Assembly: GCF_904849725.1 (NCBI RefSeq)
Contig: NC_058523.1
Coordinates: 343,955,948 to 344,019,947 of the forward strand
Direction of reading: 5' to 3'
DNA from: Hordeum vulgare subsp. vulgare
Lineage: Eukaryota > Streptophyta > Magnoliopsida > Poales > Poaceae
DNA length: 64,000 bases
Part shown: in pieces, positions 23,208 to 32,670 of the stretch
Layout of the letters: each line of letters opens with the position of its first letter
Position numbering within the stretch: the stretch's first letter is position 1
The notes under the pieces: model-generated
The model's database searches: none
What the model saw: the letters and a program-made list of their open reading frames with translations, nothing else
Told to the model about the DNA's origin: nothing
Made by a program: the position numbers and the translations under genes

Positions 23208-24622
23208 GAAAAGGAATAAAATCCCCGAAAAGATTTTTTCGGTAACAGAACAAGATCGGGAGACTTGAGAGCCAAGGCAGGGGGTCCCCAGGGGCCACAC
23301 AAGCCCCCACACCGCGGCCAGGGGGGAGGCCGCGGCCCATAGGCTTGTGGGCCCCTGGACCTCCTTTGCCCTTGGTTTTGCGCCTATATATCCCAAACAT
23401 TCCACAAAAAATCAGGAGATCATCGAAAGTACTTTTCCGCCGCCGCAAGCTTCTGTCTTCGCAAGATCCCATCTGGGGCACGTTCTCGTGCCGTGCCGGA
23501 GGGGGGATTCGGATACAGAGGGATTCTTCATCAACACCATGAGCTCTCCCATGATGCGTGAGTAGTTCATCATAGACCTACGGGTCCATAGCTAGTAACT
23601 AGATGGCTTATTCTCTCTCTTGGATCTTCAATACAAAGTTCTCCATGATCTTCATGGAGATCTATCTGATGTAATCTTCTTTTGCGGTGTGTTTGTCGAG
23701 ATCCGATGAATTGTGGATTTATGATCAAATTATCTATGAATCTTATTTGAGTTTCTTCTGATCTCTCTTATGCATGATTTAATATCCTTGTAATTCTCTT
23801 CGAGATGTGGGTTTTGTTTGGCCAACTAGATCTATGATTCTTGCAATGGGAGAAGTGTTTGGTTTTGGGTTCATACCGTGCGGTGACCTCACCCAGTGAC
23901 AGAAGGGGTAGCGAGGCACGCATCGTGTTGTTGCCATAAAGGGTAAAAAGATGGGGTTTTCATCATTGGTTTGAGTTTATCCCTCTACATCATGTCATCT
24001 TGCTTAAGGCGTTACTCTGTATGTCATGAACTCAATACACTAGATGCATGTTGGATAGCGGTCGATGTGTGGAGTAATAGTAGTAGATGCAGAAAGTATC
24101 GGTCTACTTGTCTCGGACGTGATGCCTAGATGTATGATCATTGCCTTAGATATCGTCATAACTTTGCGCGGTTCTATCAATTGCTCGACAGTAATTTGTT
24201 CACCCACCATGATATTTGCTATTTTGAGAGAAGCCTCTAGTGAACACTATGGCCCCCGGGTCTACTCCACACCATATTTTCGGCCTTACACTTTTTACTT
24301 CATTGCACTTTGCGCCTTCAGATCTCACTTTGCAAACAATCTTGAAGGGATTGACAACCCCTTTGAAGCGTTGGGTGCAAGCTCGTTTGTGTTTGCGCAG
24401 GTACTCCGGACTTGACGAGACTCTCCTTCTAGATCGATACCTTGGTTCTCAAACTGAGGGAAATACTTACTGCTCCTTTGCTGCACCACCCTTTCCTCTT
24501 CAAGGGAAAAACCAACGCAAGCAAGTCTCCGTCAACGTGTCAATTTCTGGCGCTGTTGTTTGAGAAGTAGCAATAAGAATTTCTGGCGCCGTTGTCGGGG
24601 AAGGACTTTTGTTGCCGTAGCA
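23208..24622 (+). repeat. 5' LTR of the plus-strand gypsy element, main part
   Basis: It continues the LTR after the inner insertion and ends TTGTTGCCGTAGCA at 24622. Two PBS-like copies lie inside its end (about 24542-24558 and 24578-24602), before the true PBS. Confidence 0.9.
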
Positions 24623-24632
24623 GAAGAATTTC

Positions 24633-24650
24633 TGGCGCCGTTGCCGGGGA
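24633..24650 (+). other. Primer-binding site
   Basis: TGGCGCCGTTGCCGGGGA, 10 bases after the LTR end. It matches the other gypsy PBS sites in the window exactly, while the two upstream look-alikes inside the LTR have changes. Confidence 0.85.
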
Positions 24651-24853
24651 GGAGAATCAAGTCAAGAACTCATTCAATTAAGTGTCGCAAACTCATCTCT
24701 TGCATTTACTTTGTTTGCCAGTTGCCTCTCATTCTCCTCTCCCCCACTTCACCAATTTGCCTTTTTCGTTTGCCTTTTCCGTTTGCCTTTTCGTTCGCCC
24801 TTTTTCTCGCTTTCTCTTTGTTCTCTTGTGCTTGCTTGCTTGCCGAAGTCACC

Positions 24854-25096
24854 ATGAATGAAAACACCAAACTTTGTGACTTCTCGAATACTAATAATAA
24901 TGATTTTATTAGTACTCCGATTGCTCCCGCCACTAGTGCGGAGTCATACAAAATCAATGACGCTTTGCTGAATCTTGTTATGAAAGAGCAATTCTCCGGC
25001 CTTCCTAGTGAAGATGCCTCATCCCATCTCAATACCTTCACTGAGCTTTGCGATATGCAAAAGAAGAAAGATATGGATAATGACGTGATTAACTAG
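24854..25096 (+). pseudogene. gag: gag N-terminus, ends at frameshift/stop
   Basis: The likely start is ATG at 24854 (MNENTKLCDFSNTNNNDF). The open frame upstream of it, rich in Phe/Leu/Pro, is untranslated leader. The 80-codon reading contains KEQFSGLPSEDASSHLNTF, the usual start of plant gypsy gag, and ends at TAG 25094-25096. The gag reading continues in another frame from about 25095, so a single-base change separates the two parts. Confidence 0.75.
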
Positions 25097-25115
25097 AAAC
25101 TTTTTTCCTTTCTCG

Positions 25116-26936
25116 TTGCGAGATCGCGCAAAAACTTGGTTTTCTTCTTTGCCCAAAAATAGTATCGACTCTTGGGATAAGTGCAAAGATGCTTATATAT
25201 CCAAGTATTTTCCACTGGCTAAAGTCATCTCTCTCCGTAATGATATCATTAATTTCAATCAACTTGATTATGAACACGTTACACAATCTTGGGAGAGAAT
25301 GAAATTGATGATTAGAAATTGTCGTGCTCATGGCTTGAGTCTTTGGATGATTATTCAAATCTTTTACGCTCGCTTGAATTTCGCTTCTAGAAATATCTTG
25401 GACTCCGCCTCAGGTGGAACGTTCATGAAAATCACGTTAGGGGAGGACACAAAGCTCTTAGACAACATCATGATGAACTACTCTCAGTGGCACACTGAAA
25501 GGTCACCTACTAGTAAGAAGGTACACGCTATAGAGGAAATTAACTCGTTGAGTGCTAAGATGGACGAGTTAATGAATTTGGTTGCTAGTAGAAGTGATCC
25601 TTTGGATCCTAATGATATGCCCTTGTCTTCTTTGATTGAGAGTAGTTCCGCTAGCTTGGACGTTAATTTGATTGGTAGGAATAACTTTGGCAACAACAAC
25701 GCTTTTAGAACAAACTATGTTCCTAGGCCTTTTCCTAGTAACTCCTCTAATAACTTTGGCAACTCCTACAACAATACTCATGGAAATTACAATAGATTAC
25801 CCTCTGATCTAGATAGTAATATCAAAGAGTTCATCAACTCTCAAAATTTTTTCAATGCGTTCATAGAGGAAAAACTACTCACAATTGACGATTTGGCTAA
25901 GAGCGTTGATAGAATGTCTAGTGATATTGATGCTTTGAAAGTTAGATGTGCTCCTCCCAATATCAACATGGATGAACCTTTGAAAGCTATGCATGTTTCC
26001 ATGATTGAGAGTCAAGAAAGAACCGCCCAAATTCGTGCTAGACATGAATGGCTTAAAAAGGCATGTTCACGTGATAAGAATCATGATGATCTTAAAGTGG
26101 TTGGTGTGACTCCCATTGAATATTTGTTTTCTTGTGTCAAACCTACTGATTATGGGGCTGGATATGAATCCACTTTGGTTGAAAAGTTCCCCAATGATTC
26201 GGAGTCCATCTATCTTGATGCTAAAAGCATTGAAAGTGGAGTAGAAGATGTTAAAACTTTGAGTAGTAATGAAATTACTACTGTGGATTTCAAGGAATTC
26301 AATTATGATAGTTCCTCCTTGATTGAATGCATTTCTTTGATGCAATCCATGTTAAACTCTCCACACGCTTATAGCCAAAATAAGGCCTTTACCGATCATA
26401 TCGTCGAAGCTATGATAAAATCTCTTGAAGAGAAACTTGAATTGGAAGTCTCTATCCCTAGAAAGCTTCATGATGAGTGGGAACCTACTATCAAAATCAA
26501 AATCAAAATCAAAAACTATGAATGCAATGCTTTGTGTGATTTGGGTGTTAGTATTTCTGTGATTCCAAAGTCTTTATGTGATGTTCTGGGTTTTAATGAG
26601 ATTGAAGAGTGTTCTCTTCATTTGCATCTTGCTGATTCTACTATCAAGAAACCTATGGGAAGGATCAACGATGTTCTTATTATTGCAAATAGGAACTATG
26701 TACCCGTGGATTTCATTGTGCTTGACATTGATTGCAATCCTGCATGCCCTATTATTCTTGGTAGACCTTTCCTAAGGACTATCAGTGCTATCATCGATAT
26801 GAAGGAAGGGAATATTAGATTTCAATTTCCTTTAAGGAAGGGCATGGAACACTTTCCTAGAAAGAAAACAAGATTGCCTTATGAATCCATGATGAGGGCC
26901 ACTAATGGTTTGAGCACCAAAGACGACGATACATGA
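25116..26936 (+). CDS. gag C-terminal part plus aspartic protease, long intact frame
   Basis: A 606-codon open frame. Gag motifs come first (RDRAKTWFSSLP, AYISKYFPLAKVISLRNDI, SWERMKLMIRNC). A low-complexity Asn/Ser linker (about residues 190-230) and a long spacer follow. Next is a retroviral-type protease with active site ALCDLGVSISVIP (Asp at about residue 475) and CPIILGRPFLRTISAIID (about residue 547). The frame ends ATNGLSTKDDDT and stops where RT would normally follow, so the ORF end is native and not a mutation. The true start is lost to the frameshift at about 25095; TTG at 25116 is only where the open frame begins. It would package and process element RNA using RT and integrase supplied in trans. 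Confidence 0.78.
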   Translation: MRDRAKTWFSSLPKNSIDSWDKCKDAYISKYFPLAKVISLRNDIINFNQLDYEHVTQSWERMKLMIRNCRAHGLSLWMIIQIFYARLNFASRNILDSASGGTFMKITLGEDTKLLDNIMMNYSQWHTERSPTSKKVHAIEEINSLSAKMDELMNLVASRSDPLDPNDMPLSSLIESSSASLDVNLIGRNNFGNNNAFRTNYVPRPFPSNSSNNFGNSYNNTHGNYNRLPSDLDSNIKEFINSQNFFNAFIEEKLLTIDDLAKSVDRMSSDIDALKVRCAPPNINMDEPLKAMHVSMIESQERTAQIRARHEWLKKACSRDKNHDDLKVVGVTPIEYLFSCVKPTDYGAGYESTLVEKFPNDSESIYLDAKSIESGVEDVKTLSSNEITTVDFKEFNYDSSSLIECISLMQSMLNSPHAYSQNKAFTDHIVEAMIKSLEEKLELEVSIPRKLHDEWEPTIKIKIKIKNYECNALCDLGVSISVIPKSLCDVLGFNEIEECSLHLHLADSTIKKPMGRINDVLIIANRNYVPVDFIVLDIDCNPACPIILGRPFLRTISAIIDMKEGNIRFQFPLRKGMEHFPRKKTRLPYESMMRATNGLSTKDDDT

Positions 26937-29605
26937 TTCTATCGCTTTTATGCCTAGCTAAGGGCGTTAAACAATAGCGCTTGTTGGGAGGCAACCCAAT
27001 GAATTTATATTTTTCTTTCTGTTTTGTTGTGTCCACACCATCATAATTCTGTTGTGATTGTATTTTTTGTGTTTCTTTTTGTGTTTGAGCCAAGCAAAAC
27101 CTTTATGACTAGTCTTGGTGATGGTTGTTTGATCCTGCTGGAAAAAGACAGAAACTTTTCGCTCACGAGATGATTTTTCATTTTTATACAGAAAGAGCTT
27201 TTGAGTTGATTCCTTTTTGCTGCTGGTTGATATGCCTTTTCCCAGGCAGTCGTATTTTTTCATATTTTTGAGATACCATAAGTATACGAAGTATACAGAT
27301 TGCTACACACTGGTTTGTTTTTGACAGATCCTGTTTTTGTTGAGTTGGTTGCTTGTTTTGATGAAACTATGGTTAGTATCGGGGGGTACTAGCCATGGAG
27401 AAGTGAGAATACAGTAGGCCAACACCAATATAGATAGAATTCAAGTTTGCTATAGTACCAAAAGAAGTGGTAGTTTGTTTTCTTGTGCTAATGTTATCAC
27501 GAGTTTCTGTTTAAGTTTTGTGTTGTGAAGTTTTCAAGTTTTGGGTGATGTTCTCATGGACGATGAGATAAGGAGTGGAAAGAGCTCAAGATTGGGGATG
27601 CCCAAGGCATCCCAAGCCAAATTCAAGGACACCAAAAAGACTAAGCTTGGGGATGCCCCGGGAAGGCATCCCCTCTTTCGTCTTCAATCCATCGGTAACA
27701 TTACTTGGAGCTATATTTTTATTCACCACATGATATGTGTTTTGCTTGGAGCGTCTTGTATCGTAGGAGTCTTTTTATTTTGTTGTGTCACAATCATCCT
27801 TGTTGCACACCTTTTTGAGAGATAGAGACATGCACTCATCGTGATTTTGCTAGAATGCTCATAGTGCTTCACTTATATATTTTGAGCTAGGTACTTTTGC
27901 TCTATGTGCTTCACTTATATCTTTTAGAGCACGGCGGTGCGTGACTTGGTAGTTGGCTTATGCTATGAAAGTATTCCCAAATGTGATAGGTACCCAAAGA
28001 GGATGCAAAACCTCCATCTTCATGTGCATTGAGTATAAAGAGAAGTCTTGATTCCTCTCAATTAGTTTTGAGACGTGGATTTGGTAATATTAAGAGCTAT
28101 GTTAGTAGGGTGTTGTGAATCTAGAGATACTTGTGTTGAAGTTAGTGATTCCCGTAGCATGCACGTATGGTGAACCGCTATGTTAGGAAGTCGGAGCATA
28201 ATTGATCTATTGATTGTCATCCTTTGTGTTGAGGTCGGGATCGCGAGATGGTTAACACCTACCAACCCTTCCCCTAGGAGTATGCGTTTAGCACTTTGTT
28301 CCGATTACTAATAAAAACATTCGCAACAAGTATGTGAGTTCTTCATGACTAATGTGAGCCCATGGTATAGACGCACTTTCAGCTTCCACCTTTGCTAGCC
28401 TCTTTAGTCCCGCGCAATTCTCGCCGATACACAAACCCACCATATGCCTTCCTCAAAACAGCCACCATACCTACCTACTATGGCATTTTCATAGCCATTC
28501 CGAGATATATTGCCATGCAACTCGCACCGTCCCGTCTCATGACTTGTGCCGTCACTCTCATATTGCCATTGCATGATCGTAAGATAGCCAGCGAGATGTT
28601 TTAACGTCATATGCCAAGCTAGATCGTTGCACATCCCGGTACACCGCCGGAGGCATTTCCTATAGAGTCATCATCATTTTGAGCTTTGAGCTGTGAGTAA
28701 ATAAAAGTGTGATGATCATCATTATTAGAGCATTTTCCCATGTGAGGAAAAAAAGAGGCCAAAGAGCACAAAAATAAAAAAGAAAAGAAAAGAAAAAAAG
28801 AGAGGCCAAGAGCCCAAATAAAAAAAAGAGAAAAAGAGAGAAGGGACAATTCTACTATCTTTTTCCACACTTGTGCTTCATAATAGCACCATGTTCTTCA
28901 TGATTGAGAGCTTCTTGCTTTGTCACTACCATATGCTAGTGGGAATCTTCATTATATAACTTGGCTTGTATATTCCAATGATGGGCTTCCTCAAATTGCC
29001 CTAGGTCTTCGTGAACAAGCAAGTTGGATGCACACCCACTAGTTCTCCTTTTGAGCTTTCACATACTTATAGCTCTAGTGCATCCCTTGTATGGCAATCC
29101 CTACTCATTCACATTAATATCTATTAATGGGTATCTCCATAGCCTTTTGATACGCTGAGTCAATGTGACCATCTCCTCCTTTTTGTCTCACAACCACCAC
29201 CACACTCTATTCCACCTATAGTGCTATATCCATGGCTCACGCTCATGTATTGCGTGAGAGTTATAAAAGGTTTGAGAAAGTAAGAGTGCGAAAACAATTA
29301 CTTGCCCAATACCGGGGTTGTGCATGATTTACATTAGTTGTGTGAGGATGATGGAGCATAGCCAGACTATATGATTTTGTAGGGATAACTTTCCTTGGCC
29401 TTGTTATTTTGAAAGTTCATGATTACCTTGCTAGTTTGCTTGAAGTATTGTTGTTTTCATGTCAATAGCAAACTATTGTTTCGAATCTTACGGATCTGAA
29501 CATTCATGTCACGTGAAAGAAGTTGCAAAGGACAACTATGCTAGGTAGCATTCCACATCAAAAATTCATTCTTTATCACTTCCCTACTCGAGGACGAGCA
29601 TGAGT
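26937..29605 (+). other. 3' untranslated region of the plus-strand gypsy element
   Basis: No coding domain. Visible structures are CTTGTTGGGAGGCAACCC after the stop, two hairpins (27595-27613, 27649-27673), two GTGCTTCACTTATAT motifs 42 bases apart (27864, 27906), a purine-rich tract (28747-28850) and CTCGAGGACGAGC before the PPT. It is homologous, in opposite orientation, to 17998-20650. Confidence 0.8.
27595..27673 (+). other. Paired hairpins in element 3' region
   Basis: Arms GGGATGCC/GGCATCCC with loop CAA (27595-27613), and arms GGGGATGCC/GGCATCCCC with loop CCGGGAA (27649-27673). The same two hairpins occur in the inverted relative at 19921-19995. Confidence 0.7.
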
Positions 29606-29621
29606 TAAGCTTGGTGATGCT
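29606..29621 (+). other. Polypurine tract region of the plus-strand gypsy element
   Basis: TAAGCTTGGTGATGCT directly before the LTR start TGATACG at 29622. Relatives read AAGCTTGGGGATGC here, so this copy has a G-to-T change in the tract. Confidence 0.7.
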
Positions 29622-31219
29622 TGATACGTCTCCATCGTATCTATAATTTTTGATGGTTTCATGCTATTATCTTGTCAAACTTTGGATGTTTTGCATGCAT
29701 TTTATATATTTTTTGGGACTAACTTATTAACTCAGTGCCAAGTGCGAGTTCCTGTTTTTCCATGTTTTTTACCCCTTTCAGAGGAGATTTTGAAACGGAG
29801 TCCAAACAGAATAAAATCCTTGAAAAGATTTTTTCCATAACAGAAGAAGATCGGGAGACTTGAGAGCGAAGGCAGGGGGTCCCAAGGGGCCCCACAAGCC
29901 CCCACACCGCGGCCACGGGGGAGGCCGCGGCCCACAGGCTTGTGGGCCCCCTGGACCTCCTTTGCCCTAGGTTTTGCGCCTATACATCCCCAAAAATTCC
30001 ACAAAAAATCAAGAGATCATCGAAAGTACTTTTCCGCCGCCGCAAGCTTCTGTCTCCGCAAGATCCCATCCGTGGCACGTTCTGGTGCCCTGCCGGAGGG
30101 GGGATTCGGATACGGAGGGCTTCTTCATCAACACCATGAGCTCTCCGATGATGCATGAGTAGTTCACCATAGACCTACGGGTCCATAGCTAGTAACTAGA
30201 TGGCTTCTTCTCTCTCTTGGATCTTCAATACAAAGTTCTCCATGATCTCCATGGAGATCTATCTGATGTAATCTTCTTTTGCGGTGTGTTTGTCGAGATC
30301 CGATGAATTGTGGATTTATGATCAGATTATCTATGAATCTTATTTGAGTTTCTTCTGATCTCTCTTATGCATGATTTCATATCCTTGTAATTCTCTTCGA
30401 GTTGTGGGTTTTGTTTGGCCAACTAGATCTATGATTCCTGCAATGGGAGAAGTTCTTGGTTTTGGGTTCATACCGTGCGGTGACCTCACCCTGTGACAAA
30501 AGGGGTAGCGAGGCACGCATCGTGTTGTTGCCATCAAGGGTAAAAAGATGGGGTTTTCATCATTGGTTTGAGTTTATCCATCTACATCATGTCATCTTGC
30601 TTAAGGCGTTACTCTGTTCGTCATGAACTCAATACACTAGATGCATGCTGGATAGCGGTCGATGTGTGGAGTAATTGTAGTAGATGCAGAAAGTATCGGT
30701 CTAGTTGTCTCAGACATGATGCCTATATGTATGATCATTGCCTTAGATATCGTCATGACTTTGTGCGGTTCTATCAATTGCTCGACAGTAATTTGTTCAC
30801 CCACCGTGATATTTGCTATTTTGAGAGAAGCCTCTAGTGAACACTATGGCCCCCGGGTCTACTCCACACCATATTTTCAGCCTTACACTTTTTACTTCAT
30901 TGCACTTTCCGCCTTGAGATCTCACTTTGCAAACAATCTTGAAGGGATTGACAACCCCTTTGAAGCGTTGGGTGCAAGCTCGTCTGTGTTTGCGCACGTA
31001 CTCTGGACTTGACGAGACTCTCCTTCTGGATCGATACCTTGGTTCTCAAACTGAGGGAAATACTTACTGCTCCTTTGCTGCATCACCCTTTCCTCTTCAA
31101 GGGAAAAACCAACGCAAGCAATTCTCCGTCAACGTGTCAATTTCTGGCGCTGTTGTTTGAGAAGTAGCAAGAAGAATTTCTGGCGCCGTTGTCGGGGAAG
31201 GACTTTTGTTGCCGTAGCA
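29622..31219 (+). repeat. 3' LTR of the plus-strand gypsy element
   Basis: Starts TGATACGTCTCCATCG and ends TTGTTGCCGTAGCA. It aligns end to end with the split 5' LTR, including both PBS-like copies near its end (31139-31155, 31175-31199). About nine differences are seen in the first 182 bases. Confidence 0.92.
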
Positions 31220-32656
31220 CGATACTACCGCTCAGGGAGGAGCGGTACTACCGCTAGACCCTGGCGGTACTACCGCTACCCCCGGCGGTACTACCGCTAG
31301 AGAAAGTCTTCGCAAAAAGTCCGACGGAGAACAACCGCTCAGAGAGAGGTACTACCGTCCCGAAGCGGTACTACCGCCCACCCCGAGCAGTACTACTGCT
31401 CCTAGAGCGGTACTACCGCTAGGGAGCAGTAGTAAAAAATTACTACCGCTCCGGGGGCGGTACTACTGCTCCTCGGGCGGTACTACTGCTCCGGGGGCGG
31501 TACTACCACTACAGGAGCGGCACTACCGCTGGCACCAGGAGCGTTACTACCGCTGGATATTGAAACTGCTCTAACTTTCGCATACGGACTCCGAATTCAA
31601 CGAAACCAAGTTTGCATATGGAAAGCTAACGAAATAAGATAACACAATCTTGATAGGAATATCAATAAGAACAAGTGAGAAAAGTCCCATAATAAAATGG
31701 TGAGAACCCTTCTTCGAATAAGACCGGTAAATACTCCCAACATCGAAAACATCATAGAAGATGCATATGGACTCCGTTTTCGATGAACTCGAGCCTGTCA
31801 TGAAGATGACCGTAAGCTCTTAAACTCGTAAAGAGAAACACCAAACAAGAACCAAGAAGTATGATGCAAGGATGCAAATGGTTTGAGCTCTCAACGAACG
31901 ATACGATCAAGCTACTCACTTGAGAGCCCCCCTTGACAGTACGACAATCTATCCTAAAACAGAAAACCTATCAAGGGCAAAACTATACCTTGCACCTCGT
32001 CCTCTTGAGCTAGATGATGATGATCTTGGATTCCTCAAGATGGACCACCTTTCTTGATTGCGTTGGCTTGATGAAGACTAGTTGATTGCTCCCCCATACT
32101 CACTATGGGTGAGCCACTCTTCAACATATCTTCACAAGTCCATTGCCACCACAATGGATGGCAAGCTTCAAGCATGATATATTCGTGCTGATCCTCTTGA
32201 ACTTGCACACCGCAATCTTGATGACGATCACCACTTGACGTCATCCTTCATGGGTTGTATGAGATCTTCCTTTTGACGCAAGCCCATGGAAACACACCTA
32301 ACCCCCACATAGAACTCTCACGAAGACCATGGGTTAGTACACAAACACGTAATGGACAATGCTTACCATACCATGGGATCACTTGATCCCTTTCGGTACA
32401 TCTTGTACCCTTTGTGTGTTGATCATCTTGATTTAATCTTTGTCTGATGATCTTGATCTACCTTGTGTCTCTATGAACATTCTTTGGATGATACCTTGAA
32501 TACCATCTTGGTCATCATATAAACTCCTTGAACCCAATAGATGGACTTCAAGAAGTGCCTATGGACAAATCCTACAAATAAAACTTAAGGCAACCATTAG
32601 TCCATAGGAATTGTCATCAATTACCAAAACCACATATGGAAAAATATGCTCTAACA
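31220..32656 (-). repeat. 3' LTR of the Copia-like element, proximal part
   Basis: It matches 39407-40795. The outer boundary 32656 carries the same TGTTAGAGCATAT start next to the PPT. At 31220 it is cut by the gypsy insertion, where CGATA (31220-31224) is the mutated right TSD. Confidence 0.88.
31222..31556. repeat. Palindromic minisatellite in the Copia-like 3' LTR
   Basis: Same repeat as at 39380-39700. Near its right end it has extra units absent from the 5' LTR copy (around 31470-31550, including AGCGGCACTACCGCTGG and AGCGTTACTACCGCTGG), so copy number differs between the two LTRs. Confidence 0.82.
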
Positions 32657-32670
32657 ATCTCCCCCATTTT
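32657..32670 (-). other. Polypurine tract of the Copia-like element
   Basis: The minus strand reads AAAATGGGGGAGAT directly before the LTR start TGTTAGAGC. Its position and purine content fit a plus-strand primer. Confidence 0.8.

Larger units (their letters stand above)
16172..31219 (+). mobile_element. Non-autonomous gypsy element (gag-protease only) inserted in a Copia-like LTR
   Basis: 5' LTR is 16172-16353 plus 23208-24622, PBS 24633-24650, gag-protease 24854-26936, non-coding 3' region 26937-29605, PPT 29606-29621 and 3' LTR 29622-31219. Removing the inner insertion gives LTRs of 1597 and 1598 bases. The flanks CAGTA and CGATA each differ by one base from CGGTA, which the uninterrupted Copia-like 5' LTR shows at this site. 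The element has no RT, RNase H or integrase and shows no sign of having lost them by a simple internal deletion. Confidence 0.92.

Noticed and set aside
24560..24853. Hydrophobic N-terminal extension before the gag ATG at 24854, resembling a membrane segment
   Set aside because: It begins in the LTR/PBS region and lies in the untranslated leader. The usual gag start is MNENTK.
31222..31556. Regular repeats with spacers suggesting a CRISPR array
   Set aside because: Units are short palindromes with irregular spacers inside a plant LTR, also present in the second LTR, and no cas genes exist.
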